Origin: Pollenia angustigena
Taxonomy: Eukaryota > Arthropoda > Insecta > Diptera > Polleniidae
Direction: 5' to 3'
Assembly (NCBI GenBank): GCA_930367215.1
Contig: OV884057.1
Coordinates: 197,645,621 to 197,709,620 of the forward strand
DNA length: 64,000 nt
Below are positions 12,000 to 24,060 of the stretch, piece by piece. The notes under the pieces were generated by a model, which did not search any database, was not told where the DNA came from, and was given only the letters and a program-made list of their open reading frames with translations. The position numbers and the translations under genes were made by a program. Numbering within the stretch: position 1 is the stretch's first letter; each line of letters opens with the position of its first letter.

Positions 12000-12915
12000 T
12001 AAGTACTTGACAACTATGAATTAAATTTGTAAACGCACTATTTCACTGATAATCTAACGGTAACTTTCCTTTTTTTCAGTAAACTCAACATTTTCATCAT
12101 GGTAATATACAAGAATGAACAATGTATGCAAATTGTAAAAATGAACTACCGAAATTCTGAATGTTAACTCCAATTTGCGGTCGTTATACTCGCCCTAGTA
12201 GACGAGCAATAACAAGTTTAGTGCAAAAATTTGATTCAACATATTCTTGTGTAATACTGCCGCGCCAGTGAGACAACGGGTTGGTCGAAGTGACGAAAAT
12301 ATCGCTGTCCTTCAGGCGTCCATAGCAAACGATCCAAATCAGTCGATTCCGTGGCGTTCTCAAGAACTGGGCATCGCCAAGACCATTTTATGGCGAATTT
12401 CGCATTAAGATCTTGGCTTAAATCTTGGATTAAGCTGACTCAATAATTGAAACCGATGGACCATTTGACGCGACTTTCGTTCTCCGATTGGGCTGTGGTG
12501 GAGATGCGCCAAGATGATGAATTTCTTCGAAAAATCATCTTCAGTGACGAAGCTCATTTTTGGTTCAATGGGTTCGTCAATAAGCAAAATGTGCGTTAGT
12601 GGTTCGGTGAAAATCCACAAGTACTCGATGAATCACCACTTCATTCACAACAGATAACTTTTTGTGTGGTTTGCATGCCGGCGGCTACATTGGGCCACAT
12701 GTTTTCGTCGATAATAATGATCGTCACGTTACTGTGAATGGCGATCGTTATCGCGCCATGATAACCAATTTATTTTAGCCCGAATTGGAAAACATGGACT
12801 TGGACGACATGTGGTTCCAACAGGACGGTTCCACAAGCCACACAGCACACGTTACAATCGATTTATTGAAGAGTAAATCGATTGTATGGTTTTCGGATGA
12901 CTTTGAGAAGATTTA
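12000..12915 (+). pseudogene. Decayed mariner-type transposase
   Basis: Fragments in shifting frames match the Tc1/mariner transposase also present at 38651-39563: an HTH-like N-terminal part near 12170-12240, the first-aspartate region near 12540 (SDEAHFWFN-like with a frameshift), HVTVNGDRYRAMI near 12725, and the second-aspartate motif [15 protein letters not shown] near 12810-12850. Many stops and frameshifts are present. The third catalytic residue region is not recognisable and the copy ends near 12915. Confidence 0.8.
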
Positions 12916-13306
12916 ACGATAAAAAAGTTGTATTTTTCTTTTATTTGAAATTAAAATAAAAATTTTGTTTTTTAAATTTCAAAAAGAAAATTTTTTGTAT
13001 GCCCCATTCCCAAGCGCTCTGGAAATTTCAAATAAAAAACAGAAGGAAAGTATAGACGGGCAAGTTCGAAAGTATGAGAACCAACACCACTAACGAATAT
13101 ACAAAAAGCGTAGCATTTGAAAAGCTGAAACTTAAATTCTCGATAATTTTATTGAACTAAGTTGCCAATAACTGCATTTTGGAAGAATACTTGTGTGGTT
13201 ATTAGGTTAAAACATTGGACAAGGGTGACCCAAACGCGAAATTTTTTTATTTCTTGTATAAACTTCGATATATATGGCCAAAAGTTGCGAAGAAAACATA
13301 AATTCC

Positions 13307-13421
13307 CTTGTGCAAAACAAGTTAAAGTTCACATTATTTAACCAACTCATTAAGCCCATACACTCTTGCTGTATTTAATGTGTTGGTTAACTAATGTGAT
13401 CTTTAACATTTTTTGCATAAG
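13307..13421. repeat. Foldback hairpin with 46-bp arms
   Basis: Arms 13307-13352 and 13376-13421 pair with few mismatches around a 23-nt loop. Probably a palindromic MITE; the flanks show no clear duplication. Confidence 0.65.
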
Positions 13422-13881
13422 AGAGAAAGTGTTTATTATATTTTCATAGCGTTTTTTACAATAATATCGACTTTTCTTTACAAAGAAGGGGACAACTTAT
13501 TGAATGTTTAATTGCCTTTATGTTAATTAACTTCTTAAAAGAATCAAAAAATTTTCTAAAATTTAAAATTGTCATAACTATGCCATATTAACAATGGACA
13601 ATTCTTCCAATTACATACATAAAGTTTTTTGCAAAAGCTTAGAAAACCCCCAAACTGGTTTATAAATTCCAAACTTTGTCAAATTTCAAAACTTTTTTTT
13701 AGCATTTTTCTTTGTACAATTTTTTCTTAAAACGATCTAAGAAATTCCAAAATTTTACAATTAACAATTTTATTTCATAAATTAAATTATAATTTAGTAG
13801 AATGATTTCCTTTAATTTTTATTAAAGTTATTTTTATCATATTTTACAAAATATTACAATACATATGCTGGATTAACGTAA

Positions 13882-14139
13882 TAACGGCCGATTTCACCAA
13901 GTTCAGTTAAAACTAAGTAATACCCTTTAACAATATATTCTTGACAGTTATAACTGATAGTAAGTGCCAGTTCACACACGTCAAGTTTGACTCAGCAAGT
14001 CTTGAGCTTTTAGGAGAGAAGGGAAAGACAATTTCATTTCTTTTCCCCTCTCTTCTAAAAACTCAAGACTTTACGAGTCAAACTTGACGTATGTGAACCG
14101 GCACTAAGTTGAAACTGAACTTGGTTAAATTGGCCGTTA
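13882..14139. mobile_element. MITE with TAACGGCC ends, containing a second MITE
   Basis: Inverted ends of about 36 bp (TAACGGCCGATTT and ACCAAGTTCAGTT on the left). It is split by the nested element at 13964-14104. Confidence 0.72.
13964..14104. mobile_element. Nested palindromic MITE, PIF/Harbinger-like
   Basis: A 141-bp near-perfect palindrome with arms of more than 60 bp (GTGCCAGTTCACACACGTCA at the left end), flanked by TAA on both sides (13961-13963, 14105-14107). Confidence 0.8.
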
Positions 14140-14849
14140 ATAAAAGGAACAAATTTAAAAAAAAAAACATTAAAGCAGAAGCTTAATAAATAGTTTAACA
14201 AAATTTAAATAAAAGTTAATAAAATCTGTTTAAAAAATTTCATTACGCCATTTTCGATCGATCATTTTGAATACAGCACACGTTACGAAAATATTTAAAA
14301 GATGTCTGTTGGAACGTGTTATAATTTTGCAGCGGTTGGAATTGTAAAAGACTGCTTGCCAAGATAGAATCAGATCAATATTTATTAATAATTTTTTTTT
14401 TTATCAAGTACAAAACTTAATTCTAAATAGATAAAATATCCTTAAAATTTGCTGAAGTAATGAATTTGGCGAATGTTATTTAATGATGAAACGAAACTTT
14501 GTTCGAATTAATGTTAAACAATAGGATGTAAGATGATTCAGATATTTCAAGAAAGAAATATATCAATGAGTTTCATTTGAAATAAAATATTTTTAAATCT
14601 AAAAGACACATTCTTATGAAGAACTTTTATGTTGCTCTGATTTATACAAAAAACTAATAAAATATTTATGCGGCTCAATTTCTAGTTAAGGATAGACTAG
14701 TGTAGTTCATACACAAAAACTCGTACTAAATTTAAGTGTTTTGTACTTAATTTAATTACCTACGAGTTTTACCTGAAAGCTTAGGTACGAACAACACTAA
14801 AAAGAACGTAAAATCCCTAAATGGGTTTATTTTCGAAAACCACTGCAAG

Positions 14850-15370
14850 AAACATTTTTTTCTGCAACGCCCCAAAACACAGCCCTTTCGGGTTTTTATA
14901 TGTAGCGCTGCCATTTTAAGTCCGATCTCATCATTGCGCATATCGCTGTTCATGACTTGTCAGTGGCTTCATTTTTGCGTTAAGTGCCTTTTTAATCGAA
15001 TTCAAATTCTGAGCGCCACTTTGCCATCTTGGATTCTTCCACCAAAGTAATTATTTTTGACGTGCCAAGAAAGTCCTTCTAAAACTACGTATGTGTAGCT
15101 TTTAATATGCTCACTTTTATGGCACTCCTCCCAATGTAGCCCCTTTTTCTTTTTCACATACATATAACATTAAACCAGGTGGAATCCAATTCAAACTAAA
15201 AATAATTTTATCAGTCACGACCCATAATAAAAAGTATATTTATTAAGTTTGAAGAACTATAAGAAAATTGGGTTTGCCACGCCCCTAAATACAACGCTTT
15301 TTGCTTTAAATATATAGCATCGCCATTTAAAGTTAAATTTCATTGTATCGTATATCTTTGTTAATGGCTT
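14850..15370. repeat. Two diverged direct copies of an unknown repeat
   Basis: Segments near 14856-14985 and 15270-15375 share an order of motifs: CCACGCCCC or CAACGCCCC, then AGCGCTGCCATTT or AGCATCGCCATTT, then ATATCGCTGTTCATG or ATATCTTTGTTAATG. Divergence is high and no boundaries were seen. Confidence 0.45.
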
Positions 15371-15499
15371 GAATATGACTTAATTTTTTATATAATTGTA
15401 ATGTTTTCTGTAGAAAGAACAAAGTGGAGAAAACTGATTTGTCCATAGGCACACACTTATGGTTAGGTTAGGTTCAATGCGCAGCCGTCACGACGACGG

Positions 15500-16135
15500 C
15501 TCACTTGGGTCCTTATAGCGGTCCCTTTGTGATACCTCTAGCCAGTGTCAACCAGACTATTCCCCAGAGGCCACAGTTGTCTCGAACCACCCCGACTTCC
15601 AGCAGAACAAAGAGATCGATTTCAGTTCCACATTAGACACATCGTCCAAACAAGGCAATTCCGGTCCCCCAAAACGCCTAAACCTTATGTCCCCTTAGAC
15701 CGGGGCATTGGCAGAGAACGTGAAACACCGTCTGTTTCTCCTCCCTATCATCACAACTTCTACAGTTCTCATTATAATCAAGACGCATTCTCCTAGCATG
15801 CGTCCCTATCACCCAGAGAGCCGTTATGTCCGATATCACCGTCCTCATCTGGTTCCTACCGAGACCAAGTAGCAGTAGCACGTGCGTTCTCGCCGCGTCA
15901 TAGCCATACCATAAAGTCCTGGACATCAAGCAGGTATGCTCCCCCTGCCATCTCCCCTGAGTCCACCTGAACGACTCTTGTCTGATGAGAGTCTTGCAGC
16001 GGGCCATTGAAATGCCAATCAGGCTGTCGATGAACATGTCGTCCAAGAGACAGCCTTGTTGGGTCAGACCGTCCGCAGTTTGGTTACCCAGGCCTCCACT
16101 GTGCCCTAGTACCATGTCAGCATTGGACACACCAA
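15500..16135 (-). pseudogene. LINE ORF2 C-terminal fragment with RNase H remnant
   Basis: A 150-codon open stretch (15678-16130) includes a degenerate RNase H end (LGHSGGLGNQTADGL), then the typical GRNQMRTVISDITALWVIG region and a Cys/His motif CRSCDD...VFHVLCQCPGL. Beyond its stop, another frame continues with FGGPELPCLDDVSNVELKSI. It matches the C-terminus of R1/Jockey-type non-LTR retrotransposons and differs from the LINE at 5375. It is truncated and broken by at least one frameshift. Confidence 0.8.
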
Positions 16136-16599
16136 TAACATTTAAAAATTTACGTCATAGCAACAAAATTTAAAAAAAAAATCACAGCGTTTTTTAGTTC
16201 AGTAACCCTATCTATAACTGTTTTATTCATTAAAACTTTTTTGATTAGAAATAATGTATAAACATACATCAATACTTATTCCTTCATCAACAAAATATTC
16301 TAAGTTTTGTTGTTTTTTAAATTACATACTTAGTTGCCGCGCTGCTTTTCTCAAACATTGACCAACTGAACTCAAACTTCGACATAATGAACGTTGATGC
16401 TCAACCACTCAACAAGAGGCGGTAGCGATATTCTAAACAAATTTTTTTACATTTTCGGTCTCTTTTAGAAAAAGCTTATTTTTGTGTCCATAAGTGCACA
16501 CGGGGTCAATTTGGGGATTGAAAAATAATGCCCGCTGTTCAGAGTAATGAAAAAGTCAGGGAAAAGAAAAAGTCGATACCATTAATTATAAGGAAATTA

Positions 16600-17025
16600 T
16601 GGCATTAAAGACTATTTACGTGATAGGTATTTGTGCGGGAGCTATGATGAAATTGAATCCAAATACCAACATAATAAGATGGCTTATGAAATCAAAGACT
16701 CTATTTCTGGAAGAAGCTTTTATGGTGGCTATTTTAAATTATGAGCCGATCGTCATTATTTTAGTAGGCTTGGTGGTTCTTGTAACAATTAGAATCAACG
16801 TGCTAATTTTTGTCAAATTATTACCAAAATTGCAACGTTTACTTTAAGCACAAGAACATGAACAGCCAGTCGGATGGGCGGACATATGTAGAGTGACCCA
16901 AAAGGTGATTTTTACTCAATCAGTATGCTATAACGTAAATCCAGGACCAATATTTTAAGGTGTTACAAATATCAGCAAAAAAGCATAATACCCTCTCTCC
17001 ACTATTGTGGTGTAGGTATGAAAAT
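16600..17025 (-). repeat. TATACCC-type dispersed repeat, reverse copy
   Basis: Reads in reverse from CATAATACCCTCTCTCCACT (16983) through CCAATATTTTAAGG to CCAAATACCAACATAATAAG. It matches the head of the element at 63000 and, in part, 53670-53870. Head motifs of this kind (TATACCC ... GGGTATA) are common in fly genomes. Confidence 0.6.
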
Positions 17026-18080
17026 TTGTCAAAAACAAAAAATATTTTATATTAGGCAAAATTTTAGCTAAAAACTAGAAATACAGAACTTTATTTAAAC
17101 TAAAAATACAAACAAAAAACTTACTAAAGAGATTTCATGAAATTGTTGCTAAATAGTATTTATTAATTTGAATATTTAATTAAACAAATTGTGCAATGTT
17201 GTAATAGTTTTTTGGGCTTACAAAATTTTAATAAAATAAATTTAAGTTAAAGAAATTTTGCATTAGCAGAACTTTTATGTACAACACATTGTTTGGTTGA
17301 AGCTGCGGTCACACTTGCCAATAATTTTACGAAATTAACGTACCCAATAAGCAAACTACACAGAAAAAATTATTGCCGAATTTTTTTAATTTCTACAAAT
17401 TTTTTTACTGATTCAATTAAAATTTTTGTTTGATTTTTATTTAACCAACAAAAATGTTGACAACCATTCAAAAATATAATACACGCGTTATTGGTTTCAA
17501 GTTTTCATAATTTTGTATGAAATATTTAACGCTTTTTAATGTTGTCGTCTTTTTGCATTTTTTTATTTGATCGTAAGCAACACTTCCTAATGTGAAATAT
17601 AAGAACTACAACAAAAAACACATACAGTCCATTTTTGGACACTTTAAAAAAGTACAACAGTAAGAAAGATGAAGAGGTTTGAAGTTAAAAAAAAAAAAAA
17701 AAATAACAGGTAAAAAAACGTTTCACTCTTTTTAAACAACAGAAACAACAACAACATTATAAGAAACAAAATAAATTTTTGGTTGGTTTCAAAGTTGGTT
17801 AAAAAAAACCAAAATCCCGTATTCAATTTTTTCAAACTGTTTGCTTAAATACATCAAATACAAAAATATAATGATGACGAAAAACATATCGAGTCGGTCT
17901 GTCGCCGTTTTTGGGTTACATTTCTTCTTCATTAGCAAAGGAAAGGATACAGCAACAGTGAGTGATGACGAAAAACATTGTGTGTATAAAAAAAGACTTC
18001 GTTCAAAAATTATTCCAACAAAAAAATGTGTCTCAAAGCCAGCCGGCCGCTCTGCTCTCTCTCTCTGCCATCATCTTCTA

Positions 18081-18740
18081 ACACTCAATTCACATGAGGG
18101 CTTTTACGACGTCGTTTTATCTTGATTCCCTTTTAAAGCAACTTCCAAAATCTCTTTTCGTTCATACGATGATTTTTGGTTGCATGTCTTTTTTTTATTT
18201 ACAGTATGGCCTTGATTACCCGTCATTCAATTAACCGGCAGCTTCAATAAAATGGAAAACAAACATTTTTTTGCACTGATTTAAATTGCCTCTATTATCC
18301 GAAATTATAAACAAATTATCTTTTTTTCGTTAAATTTTGAACAATCAAAAGAAATTTAAATAAACGAAGAAAGAGAATATATTAACGGTGTGGAAGCATG
18401 TTCTGCCAAATTTACTTTTTTCCTCATGTTTACATAATAAAACGTTATATATTTACATAAAATAAGAAACACACCAAAAAAAATAAATAATCAAGAATTC
18501 TGCCGATCCCGTCTATTATCGATAATCGAGGTCTCACTGTATTTTCAACCACACACTTCAAAGTAAGAAAAAGAATAAAACGTAAACAGAAAAAGTTAAA
18601 AGAGAAATGTAAAAAACGACATGCAAAATACAAAACGAGACATTTTGTTAACCCCTCTTTCTTTTCTACACCGCTCACCGACAAACCAAAAGAGACGTCG
18701 ACAAAGCGACGTCGTAAAAGCCCTCATCTAAACTGAGTGT
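18081..18740. mobile_element. Nested element with TGAGGGCTTTTACGACGTCG ends
   Basis: The arms around 18081-18115 and 18706-18740 pair (ACACTC, then TGAGGGCTTTTACGACGTCG). It contains the pogo/Tigger-like MITE at 18202-18539. Confidence 0.72.
18202..18539. mobile_element. Innermost Tc1/mariner (pogo/Tigger-like) MITE
   Basis: A 338-bp element with ends CAGTATGGCCTTGATTACC and CAGTGAGACCTCGATTATC, flanked by TA. CAGT with a GATTATC core is typical of Tigger-like ends. Confidence 0.68.
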
Positions 18741-19059
18741 AATACAGTGCCTGCTTGTGTGCGCATCATTGCTAGTGCAAAAACCTTTTGTTTTTTTTTT
18801 GATTTTGAAATTTAGTACCTATATGAAATTCAGTAAACTTTTTGTTTGATTCAGTTAAATTATTTGTTTGAAAAAATCAGTGATTTTTTCAATAAACAAA
18901 ATGCAAATAAATTGTTTGAATATGCGAATTTGTTTATAGGACCGATTTCAGACAAAAAATTGTTTGATTCTACAAATTTTTTGTTTGAATTGGAAAAATA
19001 ATTTTTTCTGTGTAAGATTTAATTTTATTCAATTTTCTTCTTATTGACCATATTCGAGT

Positions 19060-19445
19060 CTATTTTGACTCGTCTGCGCGATTAAAATAATCATTTATGC
19101 GCTCGTTTTCGAGTCGAAAATGACTGTTCATTCGGGAGAAAATGGTAACCCACCCGCGACTCTTCCGAATGAGTATTTCTGATCAATTTTTATGTGCTCG
19201 TTTTCGAGTCGAAAATTACTGTTCATAAGTGAGAAAATGGTACCCCAACCGCGACTCTTCCGAAAGAGTCTTTTATAGCCTGTGTTTCTGAGCAATTTTT
19301 ATGTGCTCGTTTTCGAGACGAAAATTAATGTTCATGCAGGAGAAAATTGTTACCTCTCCCGCGAGTCTTCTGAAACAGTCTTTTATGACTCGCGTTTTTG
19401 TTCAAATACGACTCATTTTCGAGACATTTTGTGCTTGTCATTTTT
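19060..19445. repeat. Minisatellite, GCTCGTTTTCGAGTCGAAAAT units
   Basis: Three clear units start at 19101, 19196 and 19305 (periods about 95 and 109), with partial units on both sides. Each has GCTCGTTTTCGAG, a GTTCAT...GAGAAAATGGTACC-like middle and CCGCGACTCTTC. Confidence 0.78.
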
Positions 19446-19545
19446 AGCCAACAATCTCAAAGAATCTTTTATGACTTGCGTTCTATTTGATTGCGACCAT
19501 TTTCACGTTCCTGCTTGTACTTTGACATTAATTTTTATTTATAAT

Positions 19546-21002
19546 TATACCCTTCACCACAGGTGTAAAAGGGTATATATAAGTTTGTCATAACGTTTGT
19601 AATTTCCACAATATTGATTTTAGACCCCATAAAGTATATATATTCTGGGTCCATATGAGAAGAGAAGTTGATTTAACGATGTCCGTCTGACCGTCTGTCC
19701 GTCTTACGTTTGATATTTGTTTTCCGGATAATCCAGACATGTTTTAAATTTATGTTACATACAGTCCACCATTTCTTGCTATTGAAATTCAGCCAGATGG
19801 GTCCAAAAATGACGTAGATATGAGCAAAAAACCACGACTACCTCTAAATTTTTCCAAAAATCCCTTGTTGTTGTTGAATTTTTTTTATTTTTGTATATCT
19901 TGAGAACGGCAAGAGCCAAAGTTTCCAAATGAGGTACACACATTAAGGTTGCCAATACACAACATCCTACAAAATATCGGTGATTTTTAGTAGAACATAT
20001 TTTATAAAAAACTCGGGAAAATCGGTTCAGATACAAAAAAGTTATGACCAAAATTTTTTTTTTTTTAAATACCCAACTTTCGGGAACCATAGATCTCCCC
20101 GAGTCCAAGCTTTATAACTAAAGTAAATGGTAAATTCCTTCTTCAACACGTCGGTATATAAATCTGCCAAATCGGTTAAAAAATGGCAGAGTTATAACCG
20201 AAATACTGAATCCACAAAAATTACTCTTTTTTTTACTTAATTAACTTTGTTAAAATATATATTTACAAGTTTATATAAACGTTTATATATAAATATAACT
20301 TAAGTAAATGGTAAAATTCTTCTTTACCACGTCGGTATATAAAACTATCAAATCGGTTAGACAATGGGTAATTTATGAGCAAAATACTCAAAAAATGGGC
20401 TAAAAAACATCAAAATTATATAAAATCCTAAATTTTAGGGCTGCTATACGTCCTATGGATATGACTTATATATCAAAATGTCGGAAATTTGTTTGAGTTA
20501 TAACAGAAATACTGTGGTCTAATCACCGCATACGATATCGAGCAAAATTCATCGAAATTATTTATTTTGGTATCTTGAAACTCGATATCGAATGAAATGT
20601 ATTGAATTTGAAATAATAGCATTCGACATCGAGTAACTCGACATTACATTTATCGAGTTTTCATTCGATACGCCAGTGTCTATCGTATGCAAAAAAATTC
20701 AATAGTTTATTCGATACGATAGTATCGAATGCAGTGATTAGAACCCTGAATTCCCGAAAATTACTCTTTTTATACCCTTCACCGCAGGTAAAAAGGTATA
20801 TACAATATTGATCCTACACCCTATGAAGTACATATATTCTGGGCCCTTATGAAAAGCGAAGTTCAAAACCGGTTGTCTCTTATATAAAAAAAAAATATTT
20901 ACCAGTTTTATTTAGTTTTTGTCTAGTTGCTCTGTATTCTGCTCGCACAATGGTGAAGGGTATATAAGATTCGGCACAGTCGAATATAGCACTCTTACTT
21001 GT
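19546..21002 (+). repeat. TATACCCTTCACC dispersed repeat, interrupted by a MITE
   Basis: Heads TATACCCTTCACC lie at 19546 and 20770. After the first come GTATATATATTCTGGG and the CCGTCTGTCCGTC run. The end is GGTGAAGGGTATATAAGATTC through ACTCTTACTTG at about 21000. There is no coding frame, and the MITE at 20516-20745 is inserted in it. Confidence 0.6.
20516..20745. mobile_element. MITE with GGTTCTAATCACTGCA-type ends
   Basis: Inverted ends of about 28 bp. The interior repeats ATCGA and TATCGA motifs in both orientations. The target duplication is not resolved. Confidence 0.62.
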
Positions 21003-22639
21003 TTTTATCTAAAATCACTCACATATCGAATTCAATTTTGTATTGTTTTTATTGCTTACAGCAAGAGCTTACTGACATAAATAAGCATAAACTCACAAAA
21101 CGCACTTGCTTCAAAATCTGTAAAGAAATTGTTGCGTTATTAACAGTAACAACACTAAAAGTAACATTTTTTCATCGTTTCGATCATTTTCGTGATCAAT
21201 TTTTGGGAATCATTTTCGGGCAGAACTTATTAATCAGTTTTTGATGGTAGATTTTGAGGGTAGTTTTAAAGACTCAGTTTGGTGATTCGATCTTCCACAT
21301 GCTGACTGGGATGCATAAAGTTTCTTGCCAACCCTGTAATAATGCTGTTTGTTAATTGACGAGAAAAAGTGGAATGCTTTGTTTTTAACACCTGACATCA
21401 GGTATGTTTTGTTTACCGACTTAGCGATTTGAAGTAAACTTTGGGGTTGGTTTCCAATTTTGCAATTTTTCGCGAATTTTAGCCATTTTTGCGCAAGAAG
21501 CAATTTTTTTTGCTGTAGGTTTCTTCTTTGTAGCTTTAACGATTATTAATTAGCATTAGGCTTTGCTATATTGCCGCGTTAGCAAATTTTTGCGAATTTC
21601 CTTATTTAGCAATTTTTGTCGTATTTTTGTCATTCCTAATAGTTTAAGGGAATTTGAAAAAATGTTCGCGAATATTCGCAAATTTTCGCTAATTTTGCCA
21701 TTTTCGCGTAGCTTTGGTACCGAAATCACCTATTATACAGGGCACTATATACACTGTAAGCTAGCATTTTTTAGACTAAAACATGCTACCCTTTAGGAAA
21801 GTAAAGCATTTCTGCTTGCTATGTTTATTATGCTGTCGTAATTCAACAGAAGAAACCTGCGCTGAGCCGAGCGGCTATGATTTTGTAGCCGTCGCCGTTG
21901 ATGGTTCTCTTTTATCCGGCTAACATCCGAATTAATCCTGCAGCTAGCAATTTTTGCAACAAAACACTTGCGGCGTCAAATTAGATCGGCTTAGGACTCT
22001 GAAGTTTGGTAAGCAAACAAAATAAAATTTATTTGTGGTTTGCTTTTGAAAAATGGCAAATAGCCAGGAAATTATTTTAACACATATGACTTTATGGCAC
22101 CTTGTGGATACCTTAAATATGTTGTAGAAACGAAAACACCATGAAGCGAACACTTGCAATAAAATTGTTACATTTTTCATATTTTACATTTATATCACCA
22201 ATGTGTATGTGATACACGAAGGTGGTACAATATATTGGCAACAATCAAAAAAATTTTTATTTTTATTGCAAAGCCAAAAAAAAAAGCAATTTACTGGAAA
22301 TCTATTGGCAACATTGTACAATGTTGTTATGCTTAAAGGTTTTGTTTTTTTTCTATTGAATGGAAGTTACGCTATATTTTAATTGAAATCATTGTGCCTC
22401 TTTTTGCATATAAAGATACATAAACAATTATATTGTAGATATAATGGACGGGGCAGGCGCTTTAGTTTTATTTTGTGATATTATGACCATGTTAAACTAT
22501 CAACAAAATAAGCGGTTGCGCTTATATCGTCAAATACTTAGCAAGTGTGACCATAGCTTAATCTTTCTTTTTATAGATTTCATAGTTATAGTAAAAGTTA
22601 ATTTAGATTGTTGGTTTCAGTATTAAGTAAAGTACAGGC

Positions 22640-23830
22640 TTAAAAGTTATCATTATATGTAGATACTAAGTTTAAGTATAAGGAAAATATGCTTAAACCA
22701 TTTTGTTCAACTTTTTATAGTTTTTGTTGTTTTTATTATTAATCTATTTTGTATTAATAATATTTAACTATTATTAAAAATTATTAAAGCTGACACTTAA
22801 CCAGTACACAATTTGTTTTCACTTATGCCTCTAATTTTTATTTATTTTTCTAATTAGTTTCTTTTCTTTTTTGGTTGGGCAGAGAAGGGATTGTTTTTTT
22901 TTATAAATTTATGTAAAAATTTTACAAAAATTTTGACCAAATTTTAACCGGAAAATGGTTAAATGGTCTGGTAATTTTAAAAAATATTTAATTCTTAGTA
23001 AAAAAAACAAAATTAAGTTTAAGGATGTTTAACGTTAAATTAATGTTTTTGGTTTGTCTTACATTTTTTACAATTAAAGTATTTTTCATTTCAATAATTT
23101 TTTGTTTTTTTTTTAAATATATTTAGCTAAAATTTAAGACACATTAGGCTTGTTAGCATTATCCTTTTTTTATTTGATAATTTAATTTAAATTTTAGTTA
23201 ACGTTTTTTTTTTTTTTTTGTTAAATGATAAATTAAAAACTAAATAAAATTTTGCAGCGTTGGAAAAGTTTTTGTTATAAGGGGCGTTTTATATTTTGTA
23301 TGAAGGTTAATTTAATTTTTAATTACTTTATGATTTAAATGTTTAAATTTTCCTATTTAATTTATTAAAGATCTATTTTGTTTTTTTTTTTTATTTTTTG
23401 TTATTTTGTGGTAAAGAAACCGAAAATTCAATTTATGATTTAATGTTTTCTTTGTTTTATACAACAAAACTGTTTAATAATGCTGAATTTTGTTTGGCAC
23501 TTTAAAAATGCATTTTGGTTTTGAACAAAAATTTAAATGTTTTATGTGTATTTTTTTAAATTATTAATTTTATTAATGTTTAAATGATTGTTTTCACATG
23601 GTAATAAGAATACATTTTTCTAAGTGTAACAGAAGTGAATAAAACATTTAAATTGTTTTTAAGAGAGACAGAGAGAGAGATTAATTAGAATTATTAAATA
23701 TCTTGATGTTGTCGATGGTTTGTGTTAAGCTCAAATTAGACGTGACATAACCATGCAAAACAGCTGCCTAAGCCAACCATATGGGCAACACTGTACTTGA
23801 TTATTGGCTACACACCATAACGTCATTACC
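22640..23830. other. AT-rich gene-free stretch
   Basis: AT-rich with many homopolymer T runs and a short AGAGAGACAGAG simple repeat near 23660. No gene or bounded repeat was recognised. Confidence 0.6.
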
Positions 23831-23832
23831 AT

Positions 23833-24060
23833 AACACAGAAAAAATTATCGCTATTGTTTTTTTTTTCAATTAAAGCATTAATAAAAAATAAAATCCGTT
23901 TAAATTGAAAATGTTATTAAACGATAAATCAAGTGAATTAAACATTTAATCAAATGAATATAACATTTATTCAAATGAATTAAACGTTTAATTGGTACTA
24001 TTACTGGTGCAAATTTAATTAATAGCTGTAAAGCCAATTGAATTTTTGTTTTTGTTATGG
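23833..24060. repeat. Dispersed repeat related to 54300-54510
   Basis: Begins ACACAGAAAAAATTATCGC and shares AATAAAATCCGTTTAAATTG and the ATTAAACGTTTA motifs with 54300-54510, whose right end is TTTTTTCCTGTGTAAT. The two copies keep opposite ends of what is probably one MITE family. Confidence 0.45.

Larger units (their letters stand above)
17358..19013. mobile_element. Outer element with ACACAGAAAAAATTATT ends
   Basis: ACACAGAAAAAATTATT at 17358 pairs with the complement ending at 19013. Subterminal AAATTTTTTGTTTGA-like motifs occur on both sides. It contains two further nested elements. The target duplication is not clear. Confidence 0.6.

Noticed and set aside
15461..15474. TTAGGTTAGG-like run, similar to the insect telomere repeat
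   Set aside because: Only two units; higher Diptera lack TTAGG telomeres, and such short runs are common next to LINE fragments.
16599..16847. 82-codon hydrophobic plus-strand ORF
   Set aside because: It lies inside a dispersed repeat that also occurs at 53665-53880 without this frame.
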